A stretch of DNA of 5,304 bases from Candidatus Zixiibacteriota bacterium (GTDB taxonomy: Bacteria > Zixibacteria > MSB-5A5 > GN15 > FEB-12), in contig JAMPYH010000200.1 in assembly GCA_023700785.1 (NCBI GenBank), forward strand, positions 1 to 5,304, written 5' to 3'. A program made the position numbers and the translations under genes. The stretch's first letter is position 1. Every line of letters starts with the position of its first letter. The notes under the pieces were generated by a model. It made no database searches and was not told the origin of the DNA. It was given only the letters and a program-made list of their open reading frames with translations. This document shows, one piece after another, positions 1 through 5,074 of this stretch.

Positions 1-177
1 CCGCATCGCGAGCACGATAAAGAAGCCGTCGGAGATATTAAACCGCTTCATCTCGTAACCGTCCGGCCCGAAATAGATCGAATCATCGGTCAGCACGCCA
101 TCGACATCGAGCGCGAGCAGTTTGATCCGTTTGAAGCGCTGGATCATCTGGTCGCGATTGAGCAGAGTATTAGCCAT
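1..177 (-). CDS. kdsC: KDO-8-phosphate phosphatase, HAD superfamily (N-terminal part; runs off the window start)
   Basis: Predicted 3-deoxy-D-manno-octulosonate 8-phosphate phosphatase, a cytoplasmic HAD-family enzyme that removes phosphate from KDO-8-phosphate to give free KDO for lipopolysaccharide inner-core synthesis. Only the first 59 codons are present; the family is usually about 160-180 residues. Seen in the translation: HAD motif I as LLALDVDGVLTD at residues 20-31, with nucleophile D24 and general acid/base D26, then the KdsC-type stretch MKRFNISDG at 43-51, where KdsC proteins carry a KRFN-x-x-DG signature. HAD motifs II-IV lie outside the window. The ATG begins one base after the kdsA stop codon, so translation is probably coupled; a GAGG lies 12 nt upstream of the ATG, inside the kdsA end. 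The KdsC call rests on motif I, the KRFN signature and the kdsA neighbour. A related capless HAD phosphatase of another nucleotide-sugar pathway is the main alternative. Confidence 0.9.
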   Translation of the reverse strand, partial: MANTLLNRDQMIQRFKRIKLLALDVDGVLTDDSIYFGPDGYEMKRFNISDGFFIVLAMR

Positions 178-178
178 G

Positions 179-976
179 TTATTTCAGCGCCTCGCGCACC
201 GCCAGCACCTGCTCGATCAGTTTTGGCATGGACTCCAGCGGGAGCTGGGTGGCGCGATCTGACTTTGCTTCCGATGGATCGGTGTGGGTCTCAACAAAGA
301 GACCGTCGATCCCGACCGCCGCGGCCGCCCGCGCGAGCGGGATCACGAACTCCGGATGGCCGGAAGATTCTTTCCCCCCGCCTCCCGGCAACTGCTGCGA
401 ATGCGTGGCGTCGAAAACGACCGGCAGGCCGGTCTTTTTCATTATTATCAAGCCTCGATAATCAACTACGAGATTCTTGTAGCCGAACGACGCTCCCCGT
501 TCGGTCAGCATCACTTTGCGAGTCCCTGTCTTCCTGGCGATCTGTTCCATATCTTCCGGAGCCAGAAATTGCCCCTTCTTGATATTGACCCACCGTCCGG
601 TGGCCGCCGCTTTTACTACAAGGTCGGTCTGCCTGCAGAGGAACGCCGGGATCTGCAAGACATCCGCGACCGTCGCGGCGGTATCAACTTCGATCGTCTC
701 ATGTACATCAGTCAGCACCGGGATCCCAAAAGTCGCTTTGACCTTGGCGAGGATCTCCAGCCCCTTGACTATCCCCGGACCGGTATAGGAATCGCCCGAA
801 AGTCGGTTGGCCTTGGTGAAGGAGGTCTTGAAAATGTAGGGAAGGTTATGCTTCCGCGCGAGTTTGAGAACCGCTTCCGCCACGCGCATACAGAGCTCTT
901 CGGACTCGGCCACACAGGGGCCGGCAATCAGGAAGAACTCCGAAGCTTCGATCCGTCGCATGCTGTCCGATGCCAT
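179..976 (-). CDS. kdsA: 3-deoxy-D-manno-octulosonate 8-phosphate synthase (KDO-8-P synthase)
   Basis: Cytoplasmic enzyme condensing phosphoenolpyruvate with arabinose-5-phosphate to KDO-8-phosphate, the committed step of KDO synthesis. From the ATG at 976 the protein has 265 residues and covers the whole DAHP/KDO8P synthase barrel. Visible family motifs: IAGPCVAES (17-25), FKTSFTKANR (49-58), LTDVHE (88-93), IPAFLCRQTDL (109-119), KKGQFLAPEDM (133-143), LTERGASFGYKNLVVD (157-172) and FDATHS (188-193). The candidate metal ligands C21, H192, E229 and D240 are all present; a Cys in the first motif, in place of the Asn of the E. coli enzyme, marks the metal-dependent class. The frame is open upstream to a TTG at 1006, but I chose the ATG because the extra ten residues are not family-like. 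Another in-frame ATG lies at 961. There is no good Shine-Dalgarno; a TATATT lies 7 bp before the ATG. It precedes kdsC by one base. Confidence 0.96.
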   Translation of the reverse strand: MASDSMRRIEASEFFLIAGPCVAESEELCMRVAEAVLKLARKHNLPYIFKTSFTKANRLSGDSYTGPGIVKGLEILAKVKATFGIPVLTDVHETIEVDTAATVADVLQIPAFLCRQTDLVVKAAATGRWVNIKKGQFLAPEDMEQIARKTGTRKVMLTERGASFGYKNLVVDYRGLIIMKKTGLPVVFDATHSQQLPGGGGKESSGHPEFVIPLARAAAAVGIDGLFVETHTDPSEAKSDRATQLPLESMPKLIEQVLAVREALK

Positions 977-983
977 AGCTCGG

Positions 984-989
984 AATATA
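984..989 (-). promoter_or_regulatory. Possible -10 box of kdsA (leaderless promoter)
   Basis: On the minus strand TATATT (5/6 to the sigma-70 consensus) ends 7 bp before the chosen kdsA ATG, so transcription would start at or next to the A of the ATG. The -35 is poor: the 6-mers at the normal 16-18 bp distance are unlike TTGACA, and the only good match, TTGACG at 1006-1001, lies 11 bp away, which is too close. kdsA could therefore instead, or also, be read through from the upstream lipoprotein gene, 57 bp away. Confidence 0.35.
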
Positions 990-1033
990 CACCGCCGGGG
1001 CGTCAAAAGGGAAGCTAATATCCGGCAGTCAGT

Positions 1034-1426
1034 TCACTCGGATTGAAGTCGCAGCCGCCAGACCACGCGGTCGCCGGTTCGGGTGAACATCTTGTCGCTG
1101 GCGGTCTTAGGCGTCGTGTCGTTTACCGTGTATATCCAGAACGCGTTCCCACCGCCCTGCACCGAATCAATGCCGGTGACAAACAGACCCATCGCGGTGG
1201 AACGGAATTCGACATAGTGCGCCCGCTGCAGCAATTCGAACGCGGTGACCGAGTCCTGGCCGGCCAGCTCAAAAGTTACGCTATCCCGCCCGGGAGTCTC
1301 GGTTGCCGATGCGCTATCTTGCGCCCGGTCCAATGGCTCCGCCTCCTGCTGTTTCCCGCACCCATGAATAATCAGCGCGACAGCGAGTAATAGGATCAAA
1401 CGATTAATGCTCTGTTGGCGTGACAT
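1034..1426 (-). CDS. Small lipoprotein with DUF4430-like domain
   Basis: A 130-residue predicted lipoprotein of unknown function. The N-terminus is a lipoprotein signal: a basic start, a hydrophobic stretch at 10-20 and a lipobox IHGC with the lipidated Cys at position 23. A Gln/Glu/Asp/Ser-rich linker follows to about residue 50. Residues 58-126 resemble DUF4430, the small beta domain also found at the end of transcobalamin-like proteins: DSVTAFELLQRA (58-69), then GLFVTGIDSV (80-89), NAFWIYTVND (94-103) and TGDRVVWRL (117-125), matching the usual order of a leading helix, a W-x-Y-x-x-N strand and a final GD-x-V-x-W strand. The ATG is well supported by AAGGAG at 1437-1432, 5 nt upstream. It is the first gene of the minus-strand cluster and lies 57 bp before kdsA. 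Ligand binding is suggested only by analogy; no function can be assigned. Confidence 0.85.
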   Translation of the reverse strand: MSRQQSINRLILLLAVALIIHGCGKQQEAEPLDRAQDSASATETPGRDSVTFELAGQDSVTAFELLQRAHYVEFRSTAMGLFVTGIDSVQGGGNAFWIYTVNDTTPKTASDKMFTRTGDRVVWRLRLQSE

Positions 1427-1470
1427 GACGACTCCTTGTCCTCCTGAGTACGGTAAATCTGGGGAGGCAG

Positions 1471-1501
1471 AGGCGACATGGCAAGTTTGATTTTGTCGCC
1501 T
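1471..1501. repeat. Inverted repeat in the divergent promoter region
   Basis: AGGCGAC at 1471-1477 is matched perfectly by its reverse complement GTCGCCT at 1495-1501, with a 17-bp AT-richer spacer. It lies between the two divergent genes and covers the candidate minus-strand -35 at 1479-1484. This placement fits an operator, but a 7-bp dyad can arise by chance and no regulator gene is nearby. Confidence 0.35.
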
Positions 1502-1510
1502 GCTTTTTGG

Positions 1511-1541
1511 TTGCGGCTGTTCACCGGCTGGCCGTTATTAT
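1511..1541 (+). promoter_or_regulatory. Weak candidate promoter for the membrane-protein gene
   Basis: TATTAT at 1536-1541 matches the -10 consensus at 5 of 6 positions. The only upstream -35 candidate is TTGCGG at 1511-1516, with a long 19-bp spacer. Transcription would start near 1548, giving a leader of about 22 nt that contains the AAGGGAG ribosome binding site. Confidence 0.35.
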
Positions 1542-1569
1542 CGCATCACCAACTCACAAGGGAGAACTC

Positions 1570-2442
1570 ATGGAGATCGGATCGATCCTTCAGCGTTCCT
1601 GGGATATCGCCTGGAAATACAAAGCCCTTTGGATCTTTGGACTTTTCGTGCAAGGGGGCGGCGGGTTTAGCTCCATCTTTGACCTGTCCGAAGATTCTCC
1701 CTTTGGTTCGATCACCTCAAGCCCGGCCTTCATGACTCTTGTGTTTTTGGGGATTATCGTAGGACTGATCTTCCTGATCATGCACTTCATCTCCTGCGGG
1801 GCGCATATCGACGCGGTCAACAAACTGACCCGCGGCGGCAGATATACGTTCGGCTCATCGTTTTCGGTCGGCGTAGATAACTTCTGGCGGATGGTCGGAC
1901 TCTGGCTGCTGATGGTCGGCGCGGTGATCGCGGTGGTGCTGGTACTGGCGCTCCCGGGAGTGCTCTTTTTTGTCATACATCCTGCGGTTGGTGTCCTTGG
2001 CCTGATAATCCTGATTCCGGCGCTGTTTGCGGGGCTGGTTGTTATCCTGATGATCTACTGGCTGGCGCAGCGGGCCGTGGTGGTGCGGGGAAGCGGTATC
2101 GGCGACTCTCTGGATGAAGCGTATTTCCTTTTCCGTACTTATATAGCTGCCTGTGTGAAGTTCGCCCTGGTATTACTGTTGATAGCGATCGCCTTTGGGA
2201 TCGCGGTGATGATCCTGCTTGCCATGATCGCGGCGCCGTTCATCGCCATGGCGATCGCCGCCGACGGCGGACTTTTACCGGCACTGCTTTTGGGGATCCC
2301 GACAGTTGGTCTGGTGATGCTGGTGCTGGAGGGATTGCTTGGGTCGTTCTTCCATTCGGCCCACACCCTGTTTTATTTTCGATTGCTTGAGGCTCCGCTC
2401 CAGCAGGAGACATCCGGATATGCCGCGGCGCCTATGGGATGA
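1570..2442 (+). CDS. Multi-pass membrane protein of unknown function
   Basis: A 290-residue integral membrane protein that I cannot assign to a named family with confidence. It starts with a short amphipathic, aromatic segment (SWDIAWKYKALWIFGLF, 10-26), a pattern I associate with uncharacterised bacterial membrane proteins. Long hydrophobic segments follow at about 55-75, 107-135, 138-165, 195-228 and 235-262, so five or six membrane spans are likely. Polar loops at 76-106 (DAVNKLTRGGRYTFGSSF, 81-98) and 167-193 (VVVRGSGIGDSLDEAYFLFRT, in part) resemble repeated cytoplasmic turns and hint at an internal duplication. I see no catalytic motif, nucleotide-binding site or transporter signature. 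The frame is open further upstream, but ATG 1570 has AAGGGAG at 1558-1564, 5 nt away, which decides the start. It is followed 45 bp later by the PDZ gene on the same strand, which appears to have its own promoter. Confidence 0.9.
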   Translation: MEIGSILQRSWDIAWKYKALWIFGLFVQGGGGFSSIFDLSEDSPFGSITSSPAFMTLVFLGIIVGLIFLIMHFISCGAHIDAVNKLTRGGRYTFGSSFSVGVDNFWRMVGLWLLMVGAVIAVVLVLALPGVLFFVIHPAVGVLGLIILIPALFAGLVVILMIYWLAQRAVVVRGSGIGDSLDEAYFLFRTYIAACVKFALVLLLIAIAFGIAVMILLAMIAAPFIAMAIAADGGLLPALLLGIPTVGLVMLVLEGLLGSFFHSAHTLFYFRLLEAPLQQETSGYAAAPMG

Positions 2443-2452
2443 CCGGTTTTGC

Positions 2453-2481
2453 TTGCGATTGTCATACAAGTCTTTTACTAT
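2453..2481 (+). promoter_or_regulatory. Candidate promoter of the PDZ-protein gene, placing transcription start at the ATG
   Basis: TTGCGA (2453-2458), an exact 17-bp spacer, then TACTAT (2476-2481); each box matches the sigma-70 consensus at 4 of 6 positions, including the most conserved TTG and TA....T bases. The usual start site 7 bp after the -10 falls on A2488, the first base of the chosen ATG. No Shine-Dalgarno precedes that ATG, so the mRNA would be leaderless. The membrane-protein gene ends only 11 bp before the -35. Confidence 0.45.
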
Positions 2482-2487
2482 CGCATC

Positions 2488-3540
2488 ATGCGGCGACTGA
2501 TTCCTCTCATCATAGTAATGCTGTTTTCGGCGGCCGCGGTCGCGGCGCAAACCGGTACCGGACGGCTCCCGCTGGTGACGTTTGACAGCCGCAATGTCGA
2601 ATTGCAGACCACGCTTTATCCGACCTATTACCGAACTGAGGCCGCCACCGAAGATATCCGCTGGGTGCAGGCTCATACCGCCGAGATCGATTCATTCTGG
2701 CTTGCGTCGGCTGATTCAGTGTTGAGAACTCTTGAGCGATTGGCGGGGGTCCCCTGGTCCGGCGACGATCTGGAGATCGTGCTGCTTCGGTACTACCCGA
2801 CTATCGGCAACACTGAGCCAATGATCCTGCCGATCGGCGGCCTGCGCGTCGGTTCGCTTACCGAAGCTATTCCAACCGGACTTCCGACCAAATTGAATCT
2901 TATCTACCTGTTGGCGAATCGGCTCTTGCTCGACGCGGGCCGACGGAGTCTGGACGCGTCGTTTGGGTTGGCGAAACATCCGCTGGCGCAATCTGGCCCA
3001 TACTACCGCGACCTGCTGGCCTTTCATCTGGCGTACTCCGCCGCCAAGGTTCTGTTGGGATCGGATTCGGCCAAAGCGGCGTACGATGATCCGTTCTGGA
3101 AACGGAATCTCCCCTGCCGCGGCTTGTACGAGCAATATATCCAGGCGAATTGGCAACTTTCGGACGAGAAACCGCTGGTCAGTTGGCTCGCGAAAGAACC
3201 GTATGACTCGCGATTGCTCCAGGCGATCAGCCCGCTGGTCGATATGACGGATACCGAGGCGCGCCGACAAACGGTTGAGGGGCTTCCGTCAAAAGGGATA
3301 CTTGGGTTTTCGGTTCGGATAAATGACAACAATCAGTTGGTGGTGGAGAAGCTCGATAAGACCAGACTCGCGTCGAAAGCGGGACTGAAGACAGGTGATC
3401 TGATCAATCGCGTCGCCGGCGTTCGCCCCAAGACGCACAAGGAATTGATGGAGATGATCCTGTCTGGTCTGGATCGCGGGTCGGTTCCGATACAGATCTC
3501 CCGCGCGGGGAAATCGGAGACGATCCTGTTAAGAAAATAG
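2488..3540 (+). CDS. Exported protein with C-terminal PDZ domain and unknown N-terminal domain
   Basis: A 350-residue protein predicted to be secreted by Sec. Residues 1-20 are a clean signal peptide (MRRLIPLIIVMLFSAAAVAA) with probable cleavage before Q21, which is the main reason for choosing ATG 2488 over the in-frame TTG at 2449. Residues about 25-255 form a domain I do not recognise, containing an aromatic-rich strand (IVLLRYYPTIG, 97-107) and helical stretches (LNLIYLLANRLLLDAG, 136-151; LLAFHLAYSAAKVLLG, 176-191). Residues about 268-350 are a PDZ domain: the carboxylate-loop-like GILGFSV (270-276), AGLKTGDLINRVAGV (298-312) and a final strand RAGKSETILLRK. PDZ domains of this type bind peptide C-termini and often sit on periplasmic proteases or chaperones. 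No HExxH zinc motif or GNSG-type serine protease motif is seen, so a peptidase role is not supported. It converges on the epimerase gene with 3 bp between the stops. Confidence 0.9.
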   Translation: MRRLIPLIIVMLFSAAAVAAQTGTGRLPLVTFDSRNVELQTTLYPTYYRTEAATEDIRWVQAHTAEIDSFWLASADSVLRTLERLAGVPWSGDDLEIVLLRYYPTIGNTEPMILPIGGLRVGSLTEAIPTGLPTKLNLIYLLANRLLLDAGRRSLDASFGLAKHPLAQSGPYYRDLLAFHLAYSAAKVLLGSDSAKAAYDDPFWKRNLPCRGLYEQYIQANWQLSDEKPLVSWLAKEPYDSRLLQAISPLVDMTDTEARRQTVEGLPSKGILGFSVRINDNNQLVVEKLDKTRLASKAGLKTGDLINRVAGVRPKTHKELMEMILSGLDRGSVPIQISRAGKSETILLRK

Positions 3541-3543
3541 CCG

Positions 3544-4602
3544 CTACATCCAGCGCTTGATAAACTTCAGGATCCCCTGATCCCAGCCGACGCGGTGAGT
3601 CACCCCCGCTTTCGCGTACTTTAATTCTTCCTTGTGCTCGAGATACCATTTATGCGAGCCGATCAGCGCGTCCTGGTTGGAGTAATTTGACTTCCAGCCA
3701 AGTTTCTTTTCGATCTTTTCGGTCGAGACAAAGGAATCCTTGTCGGCGGTCCCATAGACCCATTTATACAGCGGCGAGATCTTCATAAACTCAAAGACAG
3801 CCAGCGCGCCCTTGACCAAAGGCGCCGGAGTTGGGAGCACTTTTGAGCCGTTCCCCGCGAAGTCACACAGCGCGCCGACATCCAGTTTTACCTTTTCGTA
3901 TCTTTGCGCGCCGACATTAAAGATATCATTGGCCAGTTCCGGCGGAGCCGATGCGGCCAAACTGATCGCCTCGATCAGGTCGGTGACCTCCAGCAGTTGA
4001 TAGAGATTTTCCCCTTTGCCGATTATCGGGATCCGTTTGCCGGAGTCAACCCAGTCGTACAGGATCTGGAAAACGCCAAGTCGCGCGGTACCGATAAAGG
4101 TCTTTGGCCGGATGACCGGCACGCACATCCCTTGCGCGCGAAACTCGGCGCAGACCTCTTCGCCGGCGATCTTGGATTCACCGTAGGCCCCGACACCATC
4201 AACCGGGTCGGTTTCATACAGCGGGTGTTTTTCCGGGACGCCGTACACGGCGGTGGAGCTGATAAAGATGACGCGTTCAACGCCGCACTTCTGCGCCTGC
4301 GTCAGGGTGTTCCGCACGCCGGCGATATTAGTGGACATGATCTCGTCACGCGGCCAGAGCGGGAGCGCCGCGGCGCAATGAATGATGATGTCAATTCTGT
4401 TGTCATGGATCAGACGATACATCGCGCCGGCGTCGCGAACATCGACATTCACCAACAGCGCGTCGGACGGGTACTCGTCTTTGAAAAATGGCGCGATATC
4501 GTTGCAGGCCAGAAACGCGATACCGCGGTGCGGCAGGTTCTGGGCAAGATGATACCCCAGAAAGCCGGCTCCACCGGTCACCAAAACGCGCTTATTCTGC
4601 AT
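3544..4602 (-). CDS. NAD-dependent epimerase/dehydratase family protein (extended SDR)
   Basis: A 352-residue cytoplasmic extended short-chain dehydrogenase/reductase, the family of nucleotide-sugar epimerases, dehydratases and 3-beta-hydroxysteroid dehydrogenases. Seen: the Rossmann motif TGGAGFLG (9-16, GxxGxxG), D35 after the second strand, consistent with NAD(H) preference, a DVRD adenine-contact motif (54-57), HCAAAL (75-80), the active-site strand ISSTAVYG (114-121) and the catalytic YGESK with Y140 and K144. RPKTFIGT (165-172) and LLEVTDLIEAI (203-213) are the usual substrate-side motifs, and LGWK (301-304) is the common C-terminal element. The fold and catalytic residues look complete. 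The substrate is not decidable; a sugar nucleotide would fit the KDO genes nearby, but they are not in one operon. The ATG at 4602 has only a weak GGA 6 nt upstream and lies 9 bp after a -10-like box. Its 3' end faces the PDZ gene. Confidence 0.93.
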   Translation of the reverse strand: MQNKRVLVTGGAGFLGYHLAQNLPHRGIAFLACNDIAPFFKDEYPSDALLVNVDVRDAGAMYRLIHDNRIDIIIHCAAALPLWPRDEIMSTNIAGVRNTLTQAQKCGVERVIFISSTAVYGVPEKHPLYETDPVDGVGAYGESKIAGEEVCAEFRAQGMCVPVIRPKTFIGTARLGVFQILYDWVDSGKRIPIIGKGENLYQLLEVTDLIEAISLAASAPPELANDIFNVGAQRYEKVKLDVGALCDFAGNGSKVLPTPAPLVKGALAVFEFMKISPLYKWVYGTADKDSFVSTEKIEKKLGWKSNYSNQDALIGSHKWYLEHKEELKYAKAGVTHRVGWDQGILKFIKRWM

Positions 4603-4611
4603 AGGTCATCC

Positions 4612-4639
4612 AATATAGCATAAACCGCGGGATCGACAA
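4612..4639 (-). promoter_or_regulatory. Candidate promoter of the epimerase gene (near-leaderless)
   Basis: On the minus strand TTGTCG (4639-4634, 4/6), a 16-bp spacer, then TATATT (4617-4612, 5/6). Transcription would start about 3 nt before the ATG at 4602, leaving almost no leader. It stands back to back with the stronger promoter of the VOC gene, 13 bp separating the two -35 boxes, and a small CGG-AAA-CCG dyad (4642-4650) lies between them. Confidence 0.5.
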
Positions 4640-4652
4640 GGCGGAAACCGAT

Positions 4653-4681
4653 TTGACGTCCGAACAGCGACAGTCTATATT
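4653..4681 (+). promoter_or_regulatory. Near-consensus sigma-70 promoter of the VOC gene
   Basis: TTGACG (4653-4658, 5/6), an exact 17-bp spacer and TATATT (4676-4681, 5/6) form the best promoter in the window. Transcription would start near 4688, giving a leader of about 30 nt that contains the GGGAG ribosome binding site at 4707-4711, 6 nt before the ATG at 4718. Confidence 0.7.
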
Positions 4682-4717
4682 CTCGGGAGAAAACTGTCCA
4701 ACGTCTGGGAGCCAGGA

Positions 4718-5074
4718 ATGCCACAGCCGATCGTTTATGTTGAGATGGGCGCCGTCGATGTCCCCCGCGCCGCGGAGTTTTATACGTTTGTTTTCGGGTG
4801 GGAGTTCGCGGATCGATCGCAAACCAGCTACTCGACTTTTTCGTCCGGCCCCAATGGACTCTCCGGCGGGATCTTTCGCACCGAACAGAGCCGGCTCAAT
4901 GGCACGATCGTACTTTATGTCTTTGTCGAGGATATTGAATCCTACTGCGAGAAGCTGGTGTCGGCGGGAGGCGAAGTTGTCGTGGCCAAATCGGTAGTTC
5001 CGGGGATCGGCCATTACGCGCACTTCAAAGATCCGTCCGGCAATCTGGTCGGACTCTTTACGCCGAATCAGTAG
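4718..5074 (+). CDS. VOC (glyoxalase/bleomycin-resistance fold) family protein
   Basis: A complete 118-residue single-domain protein of the vicinal oxygen chelate superfamily, probably acting as a cytoplasmic dimer. Two beta-alpha-beta-beta-beta modules are visible: VEMGAVDVPRAAEFYTFVFGWEF (parts at 8-30, with the typical D-x-x-RA-x-x-FY...FGWE pattern) and YVFVEDIESYCEKLVSAGGEV (parts at 67-87), ending in IGHYAHFKDPSGNLVGLF (97-114), the DP-x-GN-x-x-GL signature. Relatives include small stand-alone VOC proteins of unknown function. The usual first metal ligand (His in the opening strand) is Tyr7 here, and the usual final Glu after the GLF strand is Thr115, so classic glyoxalase I metal binding is doubtful. 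GGGAG 6 nt upstream supports ATG 4718. The last 17 bp overlap the convergent AI-2E-family gene. The substrate is unknown; this could be a detoxification, resistance or non-enzymatic binding protein. Confidence 0.9.
   Translation: MPQPIVYVEMGAVDVPRAAEFYTFVFGWEFADRSQTSYSTFSSGPNGLSGGIFRTEQSRLNGTIVLYVFVEDIESYCEKLVSAGGEVVVAKSVVPGIGHYAHFKDPSGNLVGLFTPNQ

Larger units (their letters stand above)
1427..1569. promoter_or_regulatory. Divergent intergenic region between lipoprotein and membrane-protein genes
   Basis: This 143-bp gap is the longest non-coding stretch in the window and separates two divergent genes, so it should carry both promoters. For the minus strand the best candidate is TTGCCA (1484-1479), 17 bp, CAGATT (1461-1456), with a weak -10. 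The plus-strand candidate and the dyad between them are listed separately. Both genes have purine-rich ribosome binding sites 5 nt from their ATG: AAGGAG for the lipoprotein and AAGGGAG at 1558-1564 for the membrane protein. Confidence 0.5.

Noticed and set aside
977..1006. Extended kdsA start at TTG 1006
   Set aside because: The extra residues (TPRRCIFRA) are unlike KdsA N-termini, the codon is a rare start, and the TATATT box would fall inside the gene.
284..1018. A 244-codon plus-strand open frame opposite kdsA
   Set aside because: It is the antisense shadow of kdsA, whose protein motifs are unmistakable; the opposite-frame translation resembles no family and has low-complexity Arg/Gly-rich composition.
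2185..2259. Two GCGATCGC palindromes (2185-2192 and 2251-2258), the second within GGCGATCGCC, like the cyanobacterial HIP1 repeat
   Set aside because: Both lie inside the membrane-protein gene and follow from Ile/Ala-rich codons; two copies do not show genome-wide iteration, and nothing else suggests a cyanobacterium.
2449..2487. Earlier TTG start for the PDZ protein
   Set aside because: It would add 13 residues in front of a complete signal peptide, and the candidate promoter would then lie within the coding region.
3567..3580. Short hairpin TCAGG-ATCC-CCTGA near the convergent stops
   Set aside because: The stem is only 5 bp, there is no T-run on either strand, and it lies inside the epimerase coding region, so I do not call a terminator.
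3904..4623. A 239-codon plus-strand open frame opposite the epimerase gene
   Set aside because: It is antisense to a clear extended-SDR gene with complete motifs, and it has no family-like sequence or ribosome binding site of its own.
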